Below are positions 17,101 through 25,456 of a stretch of DNA of 64,000 bases, one piece after another. Both the position numbers and the translations under genes were made by a program. The notes under the pieces are model-generated. The model made no database searches, had not been told where the DNA came from, and was given only the letters and a program-made list of their open reading frames with translations. This DNA is from Planctomycetes bacterium ADurb.Bin069 (GTDB lineage: Bacteria; Planctomycetota; UBA8108; UBA8890; UBA8898): assembly GCA_002070955.1 (NCBI GenBank), contig MWEK01000017.1:1-64000 (forward strand), given 5' to 3'. Numbering within the stretch: the stretch's first letter is position 1; the number at the start of each line of letters is the position of its first letter.

Positions 17101-17193
17101 GATCGGACTCCTCCTGCTGGGACGACGGCGCGGGACGGCGGGCCATGCGCGCAACGGCGCGCGGCCCGCGCCCGCAGACGGGGAATCTAGTCA

Positions 17194-17222
17194 ATGATAT
17201 GACGCGCGTCACGGCCCGGCAA
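17194..17222 (-). promoter_or_regulatory. Promoter of the S41 protease gene
   Basis: On the minus strand: -35 TTGCCG (17217-17222), 17 bases, -10 TATCAT (17194-17199). Leader of about 88 bases to the GTG at 17100. Confidence 0.65.
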
Positions 17223-17264
17223 GGACTTACGCCGGCGCGCCGCGGCGCGCTCAGGATCGCGCGC

Positions 17265-17783
17265 TCACACCCCCGCGCGGCGGCGGAATTCCGCGGCGAT
17301 CGCGGCCGCCGCGTCCTCGGGCGCGAGGCGCGACGTGTCGATCACGGCATCGGCGGCCTTCCGGTAATCAGGCTCCCGCGCCGCAAGCACCTCGGCGACC
17401 TCCTCCGTGAAGCCCTTCACGCCCGTCAGGGACGGCCGGTCCCCCCCGCCGCCGATGCGCGCGACGATGTCCTCGACGCGCGCCTCCAGGAGAAACACGA
17501 TGCCGCGCTCCTTGAGCCGCCGGACATTCTCGGGCCGCACGATCACGCCGCCGCCCGTATCGAGCACCTGGCCGTCGCGCGCCGCGGCGTCGGCCACCGC
17601 CCGGGCCTCCAGATCGCGGAAGCGGTCCCAGCCGAAGCGCGCCACGATTGCGGGAATGGACATGCCCGCGCGGGCGACGATCTCGGCATCGAGGCTCACG
17701 TACGCCATGTCGAGCATCGCCGCCAGGCGTGTCCCGATGGTGCTTTTCCCCGTGCCCCGATAGCCGATTAGAACGAGATTCAC
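17265..17783 (-). CDS. aroK: Shikimate kinase
   Basis: A 172-residue P-loop kinase that phosphorylates shikimate to shikimate-3-phosphate in aromatic amino-acid synthesis. Walker A is G-Y-R-G-T-G-K-S-T (residues 7-15); the shikimate-binding D-A-E motif follows near 32, G-G-G-V-I near 78, and the lid R-P-S-L-T-G near 116. The GTG at 17783 overlaps the aroE stop as GTGA, and the family starts just before the first beta strand, so the longer frame is rejected. Last gene of the hisS operon. Confidence 0.93.
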   Translation of the reverse strand: MNLVLIGYRGTGKSTIGTRLAAMLDMAYVSLDAEIVARAGMSIPAIVARFGWDRFRDLEARAVADAAARDGQVLDTGGGVIVRPENVRRLKERGIVFLLEARVEDIVARIGGGGDRPSLTGVKGFTEEVAEVLAAREPDYRKAADAVIDTSRLAPEDAAAAIAAEFRRRAGV

Positions 17784-18655
17784 CGCTCGCCGCCCAGCGC
17801 GGACAGCGCCGCCCGCGTCATGACCTCGACCGGCGCCGGCCGCCCGGTCCAAAGTTCGAACTGCGCCGCCGCCTGCCCCACGAACATTCCCAAACCGGGC
17901 ACGATCTTCGCGCCGGCGGCCTTCGCATCCGCAAGCAGCTTCGTTTCGCGCGGCGTGTAAACCGCATCGAACACCGTGTGGCGCGGACCGATGAGGCCCG
18001 GCGGAACCAGGCTCGCCCCCGTCTTGGGCGCCATGCCGACCGGAGTGGCGTGCAGGATAATGTCCGCGTCCTTCACGCCCGCGGCCACGGACTCGGGAGC
18101 GAGCGCCGCGGCCTCGAGATCCGCGCCCGCGCGGGCCCGCAAATCGGCCGCGAGCCGCGCCAGCTCCGCCGCCTCGACGCCGAGGATACGCAAGCGGGGC
18201 CGCGGATCCAGCGCCGCCAGCGCGAAGGCCACCGCCCGCGCGGCGCCGCCCGAGCCGAGCATGAGGACGCGCTTTCCGGCGGGATCCACGCCGGCCGCCG
18301 CCAGCGCGCGCAGCGCGCCGGGCCCATCGGTGGAGTACCCCGTGAGCGCCCCGGCGTCATTGACGATGGTATTGACCGATCCGATCAGGCGCGCGGCCGC
18401 ATCGACTTCGTCCAGCAGCGGGATCACGTCGAGCTTGTGCGGAATCGTCACGGAGAGTCCGCGGATTCCGAGGGCGCGCACGCCGGCCATGGCGCGCGCC
18501 GCGTCGCCGCGCGTCACGTGGAACGCGACGTACGCGAAATCGAGTCCGGCGGCGGCGAAGGCCGCGTTGTGAATTCGCGGCGAGAGCGAGTGCTCCACGG
18601 GATCGCCCATGACGGCGCAGATCCGCGTGCGCGCCGAGATTCCCGGGAAATCCAC
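17780..18655 (-). CDS. aroE: Shikimate dehydrogenase
   Basis: A 291-residue NADPH-dependent enzyme reducing 3-dehydroshikimate to shikimate. Motifs: H-S-L-S-P-R-I-H-N (substrate Ser pair) near residue 22, V-T-I-P-H-K (catalytic Lys) near 69, the NADP loop L-G-S-G-G-A-A-R-A near 133, and A-T-P-V-G-M near 205. GTG start at 18655 with GGAGGTGAGGAA before it. It directly precedes aroK (4-base overlap), so two consecutive shikimate-pathway steps are co-translated, and it begins 4 bases after the stop of the upstream glycosidase-like gene. Confidence 0.95.
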   Translation of the reverse strand: MDFPGISARTRICAVMGDPVEHSLSPRIHNAAFAAAGLDFAYVAFHVTRGDAARAMAGVRALGIRGLSVTIPHKLDVIPLLDEVDAAARLIGSVNTIVNDAGALTGYSTDGPGALRALAAAGVDPAGKRVLMLGSGGAARAVAFALAALDPRPRLRILGVEAAELARLAADLRARAGADLEAAALAPESVAAGVKDADIILHATPVGMAPKTGASLVPPGLIGPRHTVFDAVYTPRETKLLADAKAAGAKIVPGLGMFVGQAAAQFELWTGRPAPVEVMTRAALSALGGER

Positions 18656-18659
18656 TTCC

Positions 18660-21600
18660 TCACCTCCCCTCGTCCCTGAAGAAGCGCACGCGCACCGGCC
18701 CGCGGAGCCCGGAGAGAAGCGGCTCGGGATTGCTCTCGATGGCGAAGGCCCGCGCCTCGCGGGTGAAGTCCGAAGCGGGCCACGCCGAACGCCGGCGCGG
18801 CGCGGACAACGTCGTCACGTCGACGCGCAGCGTGTTGACTCCGGCGCGCAGCGCGCCGCCGGCCCACACCTCGTGCGGCGGCGACCACGTGCGCCCGATC
18901 GGGCTTCCGTTCAGGGAGACGCTCGCGAAAAACCCGACCTCCCCCAGATCGATCGAGGCGGCCCCGGCGTTCGCGAGGTCCTCGGCGGCCAGCACGAAAG
19001 TCGTCTCGTACCTGATGCGTCCCGCGAAGTCCTCAAGTCCGAGCGCCCGCGGTCCTCCCAGCCCCGCCGGCACGGGCTCCGCCGCCAACACCGGCGGCTC
19101 CGTCGACCCGGTCGGGAACGAGAACAGCGCCGTGCGCGGCCGCGCGAGCGGGAAGGCGGGAGCGCCGGCGGCCTCGTCGGGCTCCACGTATCCGAGCAGC
19201 CGCCACGCCGGGGGCGCATCGATGCGCGCGGTTCCCACCGGAAGGACGACCCGCCCCACCGCCGTCGCGGGCCAGGGCTCGCGCGGCCCCGGCAGCGATG
19301 GATCGGGCGCCCCGAGGACGAAAGCCGGCCGCCACCTCTGGCGGCGGACCGACGCGCGCCAGTCCGGACCCGTGGCGATGAGCCGCTCCGCGCCGTCGGC
19401 CGCGCGCACCGCCACCTCCAGCAGCAGGTGCCCGGGATCGGACACGTCGGCCTTGATGGTGTTCTTTCCGGGCTTGAGGAACGCGGCGACGTCGGCCTGG
19501 ACCACCACCCCGTCCTCCAGCGTCGCGACGGACGCGCCGTTGACGTCGATGACCGTCTCCCGCCGCGCCGCGGCCCAGAGCCGGGCTTCGACCGCCGGCT
19601 CGTCCAGGAGAAAAGTCGCGTGGAAGCTCACGCGCGCGGCGCCGGGCATCCCGTCCCGGAGACCGCCCTCGGGGCTCGTGATCCAGCAGGCGCGCCAGCG
19701 CGGCCCCCGCCACGGAAGACCGGCGCCGAAATCCACCGCCAAACCGGGAACCACGCGGGCGCGAGCCTCCCGCTCGCTCCGGAAAACCTCCGCCGTCGCG
19801 AGGCACAGGCGCCCGGGCCGCGGGCAGCCCTCGCTTTCCCAGGGGACGCACAGCCACGGACCGGGAACCGCCACGGTCTTGATCTCGACCGCCCGCTTGC
19901 GGCCCGCATCCGCGTCCAGCACAAGGCTCCCCCTCGGCGCGAGGCGCAGCTCGACGAGCAGTTCCTCCCCTTCCGTTCGCGCCGGCGCGGCCCGCCACAG
20001 CGGACCCGGAAGCTCGAGTTCCTGCGCGTCGCGCCAGGCGGCCTCGCGCGCGCCGCGGACCGCGACCTCGCCGTGCCACGTCTCGTCGCCGGCGTTGACC
20101 AGGAGAAAACGCGCGCCGCGCTCCGAGGCCAGGGACCGGGAACGGATCCGCCCGGCGAGGCCCGACGCCACGCGCAGGGCCGGCGGCACGCGCGTCCGAA
20201 GCTGCTCGACCGCATCCTCGGGCGTCGCCGCCAGGAAACACTCCCCATGCGCGGCCAGCTTCTCGAGCGCCGCCTTGAGGCGGCCGCTCCCCCGCCCCTC
20301 CTCGGGCGAAGTCGACGGCATGGCGCCGGCCAACCCGATCGCGATGCCGCCCTCGGCCCAGACGCGCAAAGCCTCGGCGTGCGCGACGGAGAGCACTTCA
20401 TCAGCCGACACGATCACGCAGGCGTAGGCCGGCGGCCCCGGCGCGCGCGCGAGCGCCCCAAGCTCCGTCACCGCCGCATCGCGCCCTTCCGCCGCAAGCC
20501 GCGCGGCGATGGCGGGGCCGAGCCCCGTCGCTCCGCGCGCCAGCACGGCTTCGCCGGACACCGCGATGCAGACATCGGGAACGCCCCCCGCGGCGGCGCG
20601 CGCGAGCGCCCGGGCATGCGCGGCGAGATCCGCCCAGAACTCGTGACACGCGGGCAGCTCCCGCGCGAAACCCGCGGCGTCGAAGACGATCCGATCGGGC
20701 GGCAAGGGCGGCCAAGCCACCGACCGCGCGCCCCACAGGAACGCGAGTTCGACGTGGTGGCGCACGCGGGCGGGCGTCACGGCCCAGTTGCCCTCTTCGG
20801 GCAGAACGCAACACACGCCCTTGCCCGCCGCGGCGGCAATGCCCGCGGCGGCGCGGACGTTCCAGCCGAGGTGGGCGCTCATGGCCCCCGAGGCCCAGGC
20901 GGCGAGAACGACGCCGCCCACGTCGGGCACGACGAAGGGCAGGGTCGGATCGCGCGCATCGATGCAGTTCCGAAGCCCCCCGCCGCCGCCGAGCTCGCGG
21001 GCCAACAACCCCAGACGCACGCGCACCAGCTCCGTGCGCGCGCCAATGTCGCCGGCCAGCGCCGCCAGGTCCGCGCGGGCCAGTTCCTCGCCGTAGCGTT
21101 CCTTGTAACGGGCGCCGAAATCCTCCGGCCAGGGGCAGCGCCGTTCCTCCCGCTCGATCGTCGGGCCGAGGCCGAATTCGAGGCGCCGGCGCGGAACCTC
21201 CGCCTGAACGACGCCGAAGCTGAGAAGCGCCCACTCGCCTTCCGGCACGCTCCACGCGAATCCGCCGCCGGCAAGCCGCGGCGTCAGGTCGACCAGGCTC
21301 TCCGCCTCGAGGCTTTCGCTCGCCGCCGCGCGGACCGCTAGCAGCGCAACGAGGGCCGGCGGAGGGGACGGAATGCGCTCCTCGCGCGGGCCGATGACGC
21401 GCTGTTCGCTCCAGAGGAGAAACGGCCTCTCGTCGCGTTCATCCTCGCCCAACCGGAAGGTCGCGATGCGCCCCAGCGCGCCGTCAAGGCCCTTACCGCC
21501 GCGGGCGACATCGACGGCGGCCTGCGCGAAACCCGCGCGGGACAGCGCCGCGGCGAGGCCTTCGAGACTTCCGCCCGCATTCCCGCCGACGATGGCGCAC

Positions 21601-21665
21601 AAACCGGCCGGCTCCGAGGGCGCCGCGAGGGCCGCGGCCGCCGCGCAGGCCAGAAGCAGGCTCAT
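18660..21665 (-). CDS. Large exported glycoside-hydrolase-like protein (GH106/GH2-like architecture)
   Basis: A 1001-residue protein starting with a short signal-like segment (MSLLLACAAAAALAAPSEPA). The N-terminal 600 residues look like a TIM-barrel glycosidase framework with W-P-E-D-F-G near 172 and V-L-P-E-E-G-N-W near 283 as possible active-site regions; I cannot name the catalytic pair. The C-terminal 350 residues hold two beta-sandwich, galactose-binding-like domains, the second with L-G-E-V-G-F-F-A-S-V-S-L-N-G near 915 and an N-T-L-R-V-D-V ending, as at the C-terminus of GH106 rhamnosidases and GH2 enzymes. The ATG overlaps the hisS stop as ATGA. Placement of a secreted glycosidase-like gene between hisS and aroE is odd. 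Substrate unknown. Confidence 0.72.
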   Translation of the reverse strand: MSLLLACAAAAALAAPSEPAGLCAIVGGNAGGSLEGLAAALSRAGFAQAAVDVARGGKGLDGALGRIATFRLGEDERDERPFLLWSEQRVIGPREERIPSPPPALVALLAVRAAASESLEAESLVDLTPRLAGGGFAWSVPEGEWALLSFGVVQAEVPRRRLEFGLGPTIEREERRCPWPEDFGARYKERYGEELARADLAALAGDIGARTELVRVRLGLLARELGGGGGLRNCIDARDPTLPFVVPDVGGVVLAAWASGAMSAHLGWNVRAAAGIAAAAGKGVCCVLPEEGNWAVTPARVRHHVELAFLWGARSVAWPPLPPDRIVFDAAGFARELPACHEFWADLAAHARALARAAAGGVPDVCIAVSGEAVLARGATGLGPAIAARLAAEGRDAAVTELGALARAPGPPAYACVIVSADEVLSVAHAEALRVWAEGGIAIGLAGAMPSTSPEEGRGSGRLKAALEKLAAHGECFLAATPEDAVEQLRTRVPPALRVASGLAGRIRSRSLASERGARFLLVNAGDETWHGEVAVRGAREAAWRDAQELELPGPLWRAAPARTEGEELLVELRLAPRGSLVLDADAGRKRAVEIKTVAVPGPWLCVPWESEGCPRPGRLCLATAEVFRSEREARARVVPGLAVDFGAGLPWRGPRWRACWITSPEGGLRDGMPGAARVSFHATFLLDEPAVEARLWAAARRETVIDVNGASVATLEDGVVVQADVAAFLKPGKNTIKADVSDPGHLLLEVAVRAADGAERLIATGPDWRASVRRQRWRPAFVLGAPDPSLPGPREPWPATAVGRVVLPVGTARIDAPPAWRLLGYVEPDEAAGAPAFPLARPRTALFSFPTGSTEPPVLAAEPVPAGLGGPRALGLEDFAGRIRYETTFVLAAEDLANAGAASIDLGEVGFFASVSLNGSPIGRTWSPPHEVWAGGALRAGVNTLRVDVTTLSAPRRRSAWPASDFTREARAFAIESNPEPLLSGLRGPVRVRFFRDEGR

Positions 21666-22936
21666 GGCGCCTCGCGCGCCAGGCGCGCCGCAAGCGCCGC
21701 GGGCAGGCCCTCCAGCGGCGCGAGTTCCTGCCGACTCGCGTTCATCGCCCGGAGCTGGACCTTGCCCTCGGCGAGTTCGGCCTCGCCGACGATCACGGCC
21801 AGGCCGGCGCCGGTCCGATCGGCGAGTTTCATCTGGGCCTTGAGCCCCTTGTCGCCCAGGCCGAAGACCGCGGAGATGCCCGTCCGGCGGAGATCCTCGG
21901 CCAGGGTGAAGGCCGCCTCCTTGGCCGCGGCGCCGATGTACGCGACGAAGACATCCGGCGCCCGCGGCGCGCGCGGAGCACGCTCCACCGCTTTGAGGGC
22001 GAGAATCATGCGCTCGATGCCGCCGGCGAAGCCCGCGCCCGGCGTCCGCGGACCGTCGAGCATCTCCGCCAAACCGTCATACCGGCCGCCGCCGAGGAGC
22101 GTCCCCGCGCCGGGCGCGGCCGCGCTCTCGATCTCGAAGACCGTGCGCGTGTAGTAGTCCAGGCCGCGGACCAGGAGCGGCGCTTCCTCGATCTCGACGC
22201 CCGCCCGCGCGACGAGGGTCCGCACCTCGGCGAAGTGCCCGCGGCAAGCGGCGCAGAGATCGTCCCGGAGCAGGGGGACATCGGCGATGGCGGCCCGCGT
22301 CTCCGCCTCCTTCGAATCGAGCACGCGCAGCGGATTGCGATCGACCCGCTCGCGATCCAGCGGGCTCAAGCGGTCCCGACGCCCGCGCAGGAACGCGCCG
22401 AGCTTCGCCAGATAGGGCGGCTTGCACGCGGGGCAGCCCGTGCTGTTGACGAGCACCCGCAGCGCCCCGAGGCCCAGCGCGGCGCCGAAGGACGCCGCCA
22501 TGGCCACGAGTTCCGCGTCCGCCGCGGCATCCTCCGTGCCGATGATCTCGGCATTGACCTGGTGGAACTGGCGGTATCGGCCCGCGCCGGGCCGGTCGCG
22601 CCGGAACGTCGGACCGATGCTCGCCAGTTTCACGGGCTGCGGGCGCGAGCGCATGCCCTCCTCGAGGTACGCGCGCATCACGCCCGCCGTGAACTCGGGC
22701 CGGAGGGTCAGGTCGTCGCCGCCCTTGTCGGTGAAGGAGTACATCTCCTTGTCGACGATGTCCGTGCCTTCGCCGACGCCTTTCAGGAAGACGGCGGTCT
22801 GCTCCAGGACCGGCGTGTCGAGGCGGCCGAATCCGTAGCGTTCGCACAGGACCCGGAACGTCTCCCGCGCGCGCTCCCAGCAAGGCTGCTCCTCGGGGAG
22901 GATGTCGTGCATGCCGTACGGCTTCTGGTATGCCAT
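21662..22936 (-). CDS. hisS: Histidine-tRNA ligase
   Basis: A 424-residue class II aminoacyl-tRNA synthetase charging tRNA-His. Motif 2 is P-T-F-R-R-D-R-P-G-A-G-R-Y near 108; the histidine-specific loop is R-G-L-D-Y-Y-T-R near 260; motif 3 is G-G-G-R-Y-D-G-L near 285 with G-G-I-E-R-M following. Two Cys pairs (C-P-A-C near 168 and C-A-A-C near 232) are as in many bacterial HisRS. The C-terminal 90 residues form the anticodon-binding domain. Starts two bases after the stop of the TPR-like gene, so it is co-transcribed. Confidence 0.96.
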   Translation of the reverse strand: MAYQKPYGMHDILPEEQPCWERARETFRVLCERYGFGRLDTPVLEQTAVFLKGVGEGTDIVDKEMYSFTDKGGDDLTLRPEFTAGVMRAYLEEGMRSRPQPVKLASIGPTFRRDRPGAGRYRQFHQVNAEIIGTEDAAADAELVAMAASFGAALGLGALRVLVNSTGCPACKPPYLAKLGAFLRGRRDRLSPLDRERVDRNPLRVLDSKEAETRAAIADVPLLRDDLCAACRGHFAEVRTLVARAGVEIEEAPLLVRGLDYYTRTVFEIESAAAPGAGTLLGGGRYDGLAEMLDGPRTPGAGFAGGIERMILALKAVERAPRAPRAPDVFVAYIGAAAKEAAFTLAEDLRRTGISAVFGLGDKGLKAQMKLADRTGAGLAVIVGEAELAEGKVQLRAMNASRQELAPLEGLPAALAARLAREAP

Positions 22937-22938
22937 GA

Positions 22939-24132
22939 TCAGTTGCAGCGGATTCCGTGGTCCCGCGCGGCTTCCTCGGCGAGCGCCGCGGCCTCTTCCT
23001 TGCGGTCCTCGGCGCGGAGCAGCGCGTGGAACTCCAGGTACGCGCGGCCCAGCGTCGCGCGCGCCTCCGGGCGGCCCTTCGCCGCCGCGATCAGGTCCCT
23101 GTACGCCTGAGCGCCTTCGTCGCGGCGGGCGGCATGGCAGAGGAACGCCGCGTACCTGAGCTTCGCCTCCCAGAGGCCGGGAAAGTCCGCGAGCACTTTC
23201 CGGTAGACGTCATCGGCGCCGAGGGCATCGCCCAGGTAGCGCATGAAGTCCGCAAGATCGAGGCGTGCGAGCGCCTTGGCCTCGGGCTCGGCCGTGGCCT
23301 CGACGGTGCGCTCCAGGACCGCGAGCGCCTTTTCCATGCGTTCCTGGCGGACGAGATAGGCCGAGAGGTACTTCAGGAACCGGGGCAGGCGGTCGCACTG
23401 GGCGGCAAGAGTTTCCATCGTCCGGTGGAGGTCCTCGGCTTCCTTGAGCTTGTTCTGCCGCTCGTAGCCATCCGCCAGGGCCGCCAGGCGTTCGAGGCGC
23501 ACCAGGGGATCGTTGCCGTCGGCGGCCTTGAGGCGCTCCTCGGAAGCGAAGCCGTAGGTCGTGCCGCGCGCGACCGCCGGCAGGAACTCCGTCTCGAAGT
23601 CCTCCGCGCGCAACCCCGCCGGCGCGAGGCGCTGCCTGATCGCCGCCTCCTCGCCCCGCAGGAAGGGTTTGCCGCCCCGTCCGAACTCGATGGGATTCTT
23701 GCCCGCCTCGGGGAGGATGTCGAGCGCCTTGCGGGCGGACTTGGGCAGCGGGAAGCGGAAGCGGCCGGCCCAGGCAATCGCGGCGTGGATCATGGCCGAC
23801 GCCGCCTCCGGGTCGATCGCCGCGCGCTCGCCGCGCTTGATGAAGGCGTCGTAAGCCTCCGGCGTGAAATGGCGCGGGCCGAAACAATCGTTGAGTCCGA
23901 AGCCGTCGCAGTCGATGAGGAACTCGCACACCTCGTAGCCGCCGTCCTGGTGGACGCGGCTCACGACGACGAAGGCGTAGCGCGTCTTCTTCCAATCCGG
24001 ATTGACGAAAGCGTGCTTCAGGGGCAGACGCTCGAGGGGCACATGCTCGCGGCTGTACCGTTCCCTGGCTTTCTCGAGGCGCTTGGCTTTCTTCTTCTCG
24101 ATCTGTTTCTTGCGGCGTTGCTCGGATGACAT
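22939..24132 (-). CDS. Helical-repeat (TPR-like) protein with basic N-terminus
   Basis: A 397-residue soluble protein, function not recognised. ATG at 24132 has GGAGGT upstream. The first 35 residues are strongly basic and helical (QRRKKQIEKKKAKRLEKARE), as in proteins that bind RNA or ribosomes. Residues 45-200 form a mixed domain with N-P-D-W-K-K-T-R-Y-A and F-G-L-N-D-C-F-G-P. Residues about 225-395 are tandem helix pairs with TPR-like spacing (A-L-A-D-G-Y-E, L-K-Y-L-S-A-Y-L, A-K-L-R-Y-A-A-F). It is first in the operon with hisS, two bases away, which hints at a translation-linked role but does not prove one. Confidence 0.8.
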   Translation of the reverse strand: MSSEQRRKKQIEKKKAKRLEKARERYSREHVPLERLPLKHAFVNPDWKKTRYAFVVVSRVHQDGGYEVCEFLIDCDGFGLNDCFGPRHFTPEAYDAFIKRGERAAIDPEAASAMIHAAIAWAGRFRFPLPKSARKALDILPEAGKNPIEFGRGGKPFLRGEEAAIRQRLAPAGLRAEDFETEFLPAVARGTTYGFASEERLKAADGNDPLVRLERLAALADGYERQNKLKEAEDLHRTMETLAAQCDRLPRFLKYLSAYLVRQERMEKALAVLERTVEATAEPEAKALARLDLADFMRYLGDALGADDVYRKVLADFPGLWEAKLRYAAFLCHAARRDEGAQAYRDLIAAAKGRPEARATLGRAYLEFHALLRAEDRKEEAAALAEEAARDHGIRCN

Positions 24133-24186
24133 GGGCACCTCCAACGATACGGCGCCGCCCGCCGGCGCCCTGCCGCGAAGGAAGCG

Positions 24187-24215
24187 ATTATGCGCGTTCC
24201 CGGCCGCGTTGTCCA
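24187..24215 (-). promoter_or_regulatory. Promoter of the TPR-hisS-aroE-aroK operon
   Basis: On the minus strand: -35 TGGACA (24210-24215), 17 bases, -10 CATAAT (24187-24192); leader of about 50 bases. Confidence 0.7.
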
Positions 24216-24250
24216 GGAGGGGGGGGGGACCGGCCGGCGTGAGCCGCCCC

Positions 24251-24279
24251 TTGAACACCGCGCCCAAACAGACGATCAT
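24251..24279 (+). promoter_or_regulatory. Promoter of the isomerase-like gene at 24408
   Basis: -35 TTGAAC (24251-24256), 17 bases, -10 GATCAT (24274-24279). Divergent from the operon promoter 40 bases away. Confidence 0.5.
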
Positions 24280-24407
24280 AGATGCACCGGCGTGGGCCGA
24301 CGGCCAGGGCGTGCCGCACGAGCGCCGGGACGCGGGGCCGGCATCCCCCGGGAAGGCCCGGAGGGAGTGCGCCGCGAGCCGCTTCCAGAGAAGAGGAGGA
24401 CACCGTC

Positions 24408-25400
24408 ATGCGCAGCATCGTCATCCTGACCGCCGTCGCCGTCGCCGCGCTCGTTCAGAGCGCCGAGAAAACTCGGCCGAAGGACGGAGCTGTCTGGGCC
24501 CGCCAGTCCGCTGTCGAGCGCCTCGGGTGGCAGATCGGGATCCAGACCTACTCGTTCAACCGGTTCACGCTCTTCGAGGCCATCGAAAAGGCCAAGGCCG
24601 CCGGCGTGAAGTTCATCGAGGCCTATCCCGGCCAGAAGATCGCCAAGGACATGGAAGGGGCCATGGGCCCGGCCATGGGATCCGATGCCATGGAGAAGGT
24701 CAAGGCCAAGCTCAAGGAATGCGACATCACCCTCGTCGCTTTCGGCGTCACCGGCCTGGGCAGCGAGGAGGAGGCGCGCAAGACCTTCGAATTCGCCAAG
24801 ACCATGGGCATCAAGGTCGTCACCTCGGAACCGGATCCCAAGAACATGGCGATGATCGACAAGCTCTGCGCCGAGTACGATCTCAAGGTGGGGATCCACA
24901 ACCATCCGAAGCCCTCGCGCTACTGGAATCCCGACACGGTGCTCGAGGCCGTGAAGGGCTGCAGCGACCGCATCGGCGCCTGCGCCGACACGGGCCACTG
25001 GGCGCGCTCGGAGCTCGATCCCGTGGAGTGCATGAAGAAGCTCTCCGGCCGGATCGTGTCCATGCACATGAAGGACCTCAACCAGAAAGGCGGCGGCGCC
25101 CACGATGTCGTCTGGGGCACGGGCGTCTGCAATATCCCCGCCATCATGGAGGAAATGCTGAAGCAGAACTTCAAGGGCCCGATCAGCATCGAGTACGAGC
25201 ACAACTGGGACAACTCGCTCCCGGAGATCACCAAGTGCGTCGAGTTCTTCACCCAGAAGGCCCGCGAACTCCTGCGGACGCAGCGCGGACAGCGCGGCGA
25301 CTGGGATAAGACCGGCGGAGAAAAGGGCAAAACAGGCGGCGAGCGCGGAAAAATCGGCGGCGAAAAGGGCAAGACAGGACGCGACAGGCGACCTCAGTAG
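24408..25400 (+). CDS. Exported sugar phosphate isomerase/epimerase-like TIM barrel
   Basis: A 330-residue protein of the xylose-isomerase-like TIM-barrel superfamily. ATG at 24408 has AGAGGAGGA upstream. The N-terminus (MRSIVILTAVAVAALVQSAE) looks like a signal peptide. Barrel signatures: Q-I-G-I-Q-T-Y-S-F-N near 45, K-F-I-E-A-Y-P near 66, V-G-I-H-N-H-P near 162 (metal-ligand His), C-A-D-T-G-H near 192 and H-M-K-D-L-N near 222, I-E-Y-E-H-N near 262. Such enzymes convert keto-sugars or inositol derivatives using a divalent metal. The last 25 residues are three tandem Gly-Gly-Glu-Lys-Gly-Lys-Thr-type heptads, highly basic and probably disordered. Substrate unknown. Confidence 0.85.
   Translation: MRSIVILTAVAVAALVQSAEKTRPKDGAVWARQSAVERLGWQIGIQTYSFNRFTLFEAIEKAKAAGVKFIEAYPGQKIAKDMEGAMGPAMGSDAMEKVKAKLKECDITLVAFGVTGLGSEEEARKTFEFAKTMGIKVVTSEPDPKNMAMIDKLCAEYDLKVGIHNHPKPSRYWNPDTVLEAVKGCSDRIGACADTGHWARSELDPVECMKKLSGRIVSMHMKDLNQKGGGAHDVVWGTGVCNIPAIMEEMLKQNFKGPISIEYEHNWDNSLPEITKCVEFFTQKARELLRTQRGQRGDWDKTGGEKGKTGGERGKIGGEKGKTGRDRRPQ
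25314..25376 (+). repeat. Three tandem 21-base units coding G-G-E-[KR]-G-K-[TI]
   Basis: Units at 25314-25334, 25335-25355 and 25356-25376 code GGEKGKT, GGERGKI and GGEKGKT at the C-terminus of the isomerase-like protein. Codons differ slightly between copies. Confidence 0.85.
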
Positions 25401-25456
25401 AAGCGCGCCGGCGCCGCCGCCATACGCCCCGGCGCCGGCGGTTGAAACGAACGCCG

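Noticed and set aside
18609..21341. Open frame of 910 codons on the plus strand
   Set aside because: Shadow of the glycosidase-like gene and aroE end; Arg/Pro/Gly-rich with no start signal.
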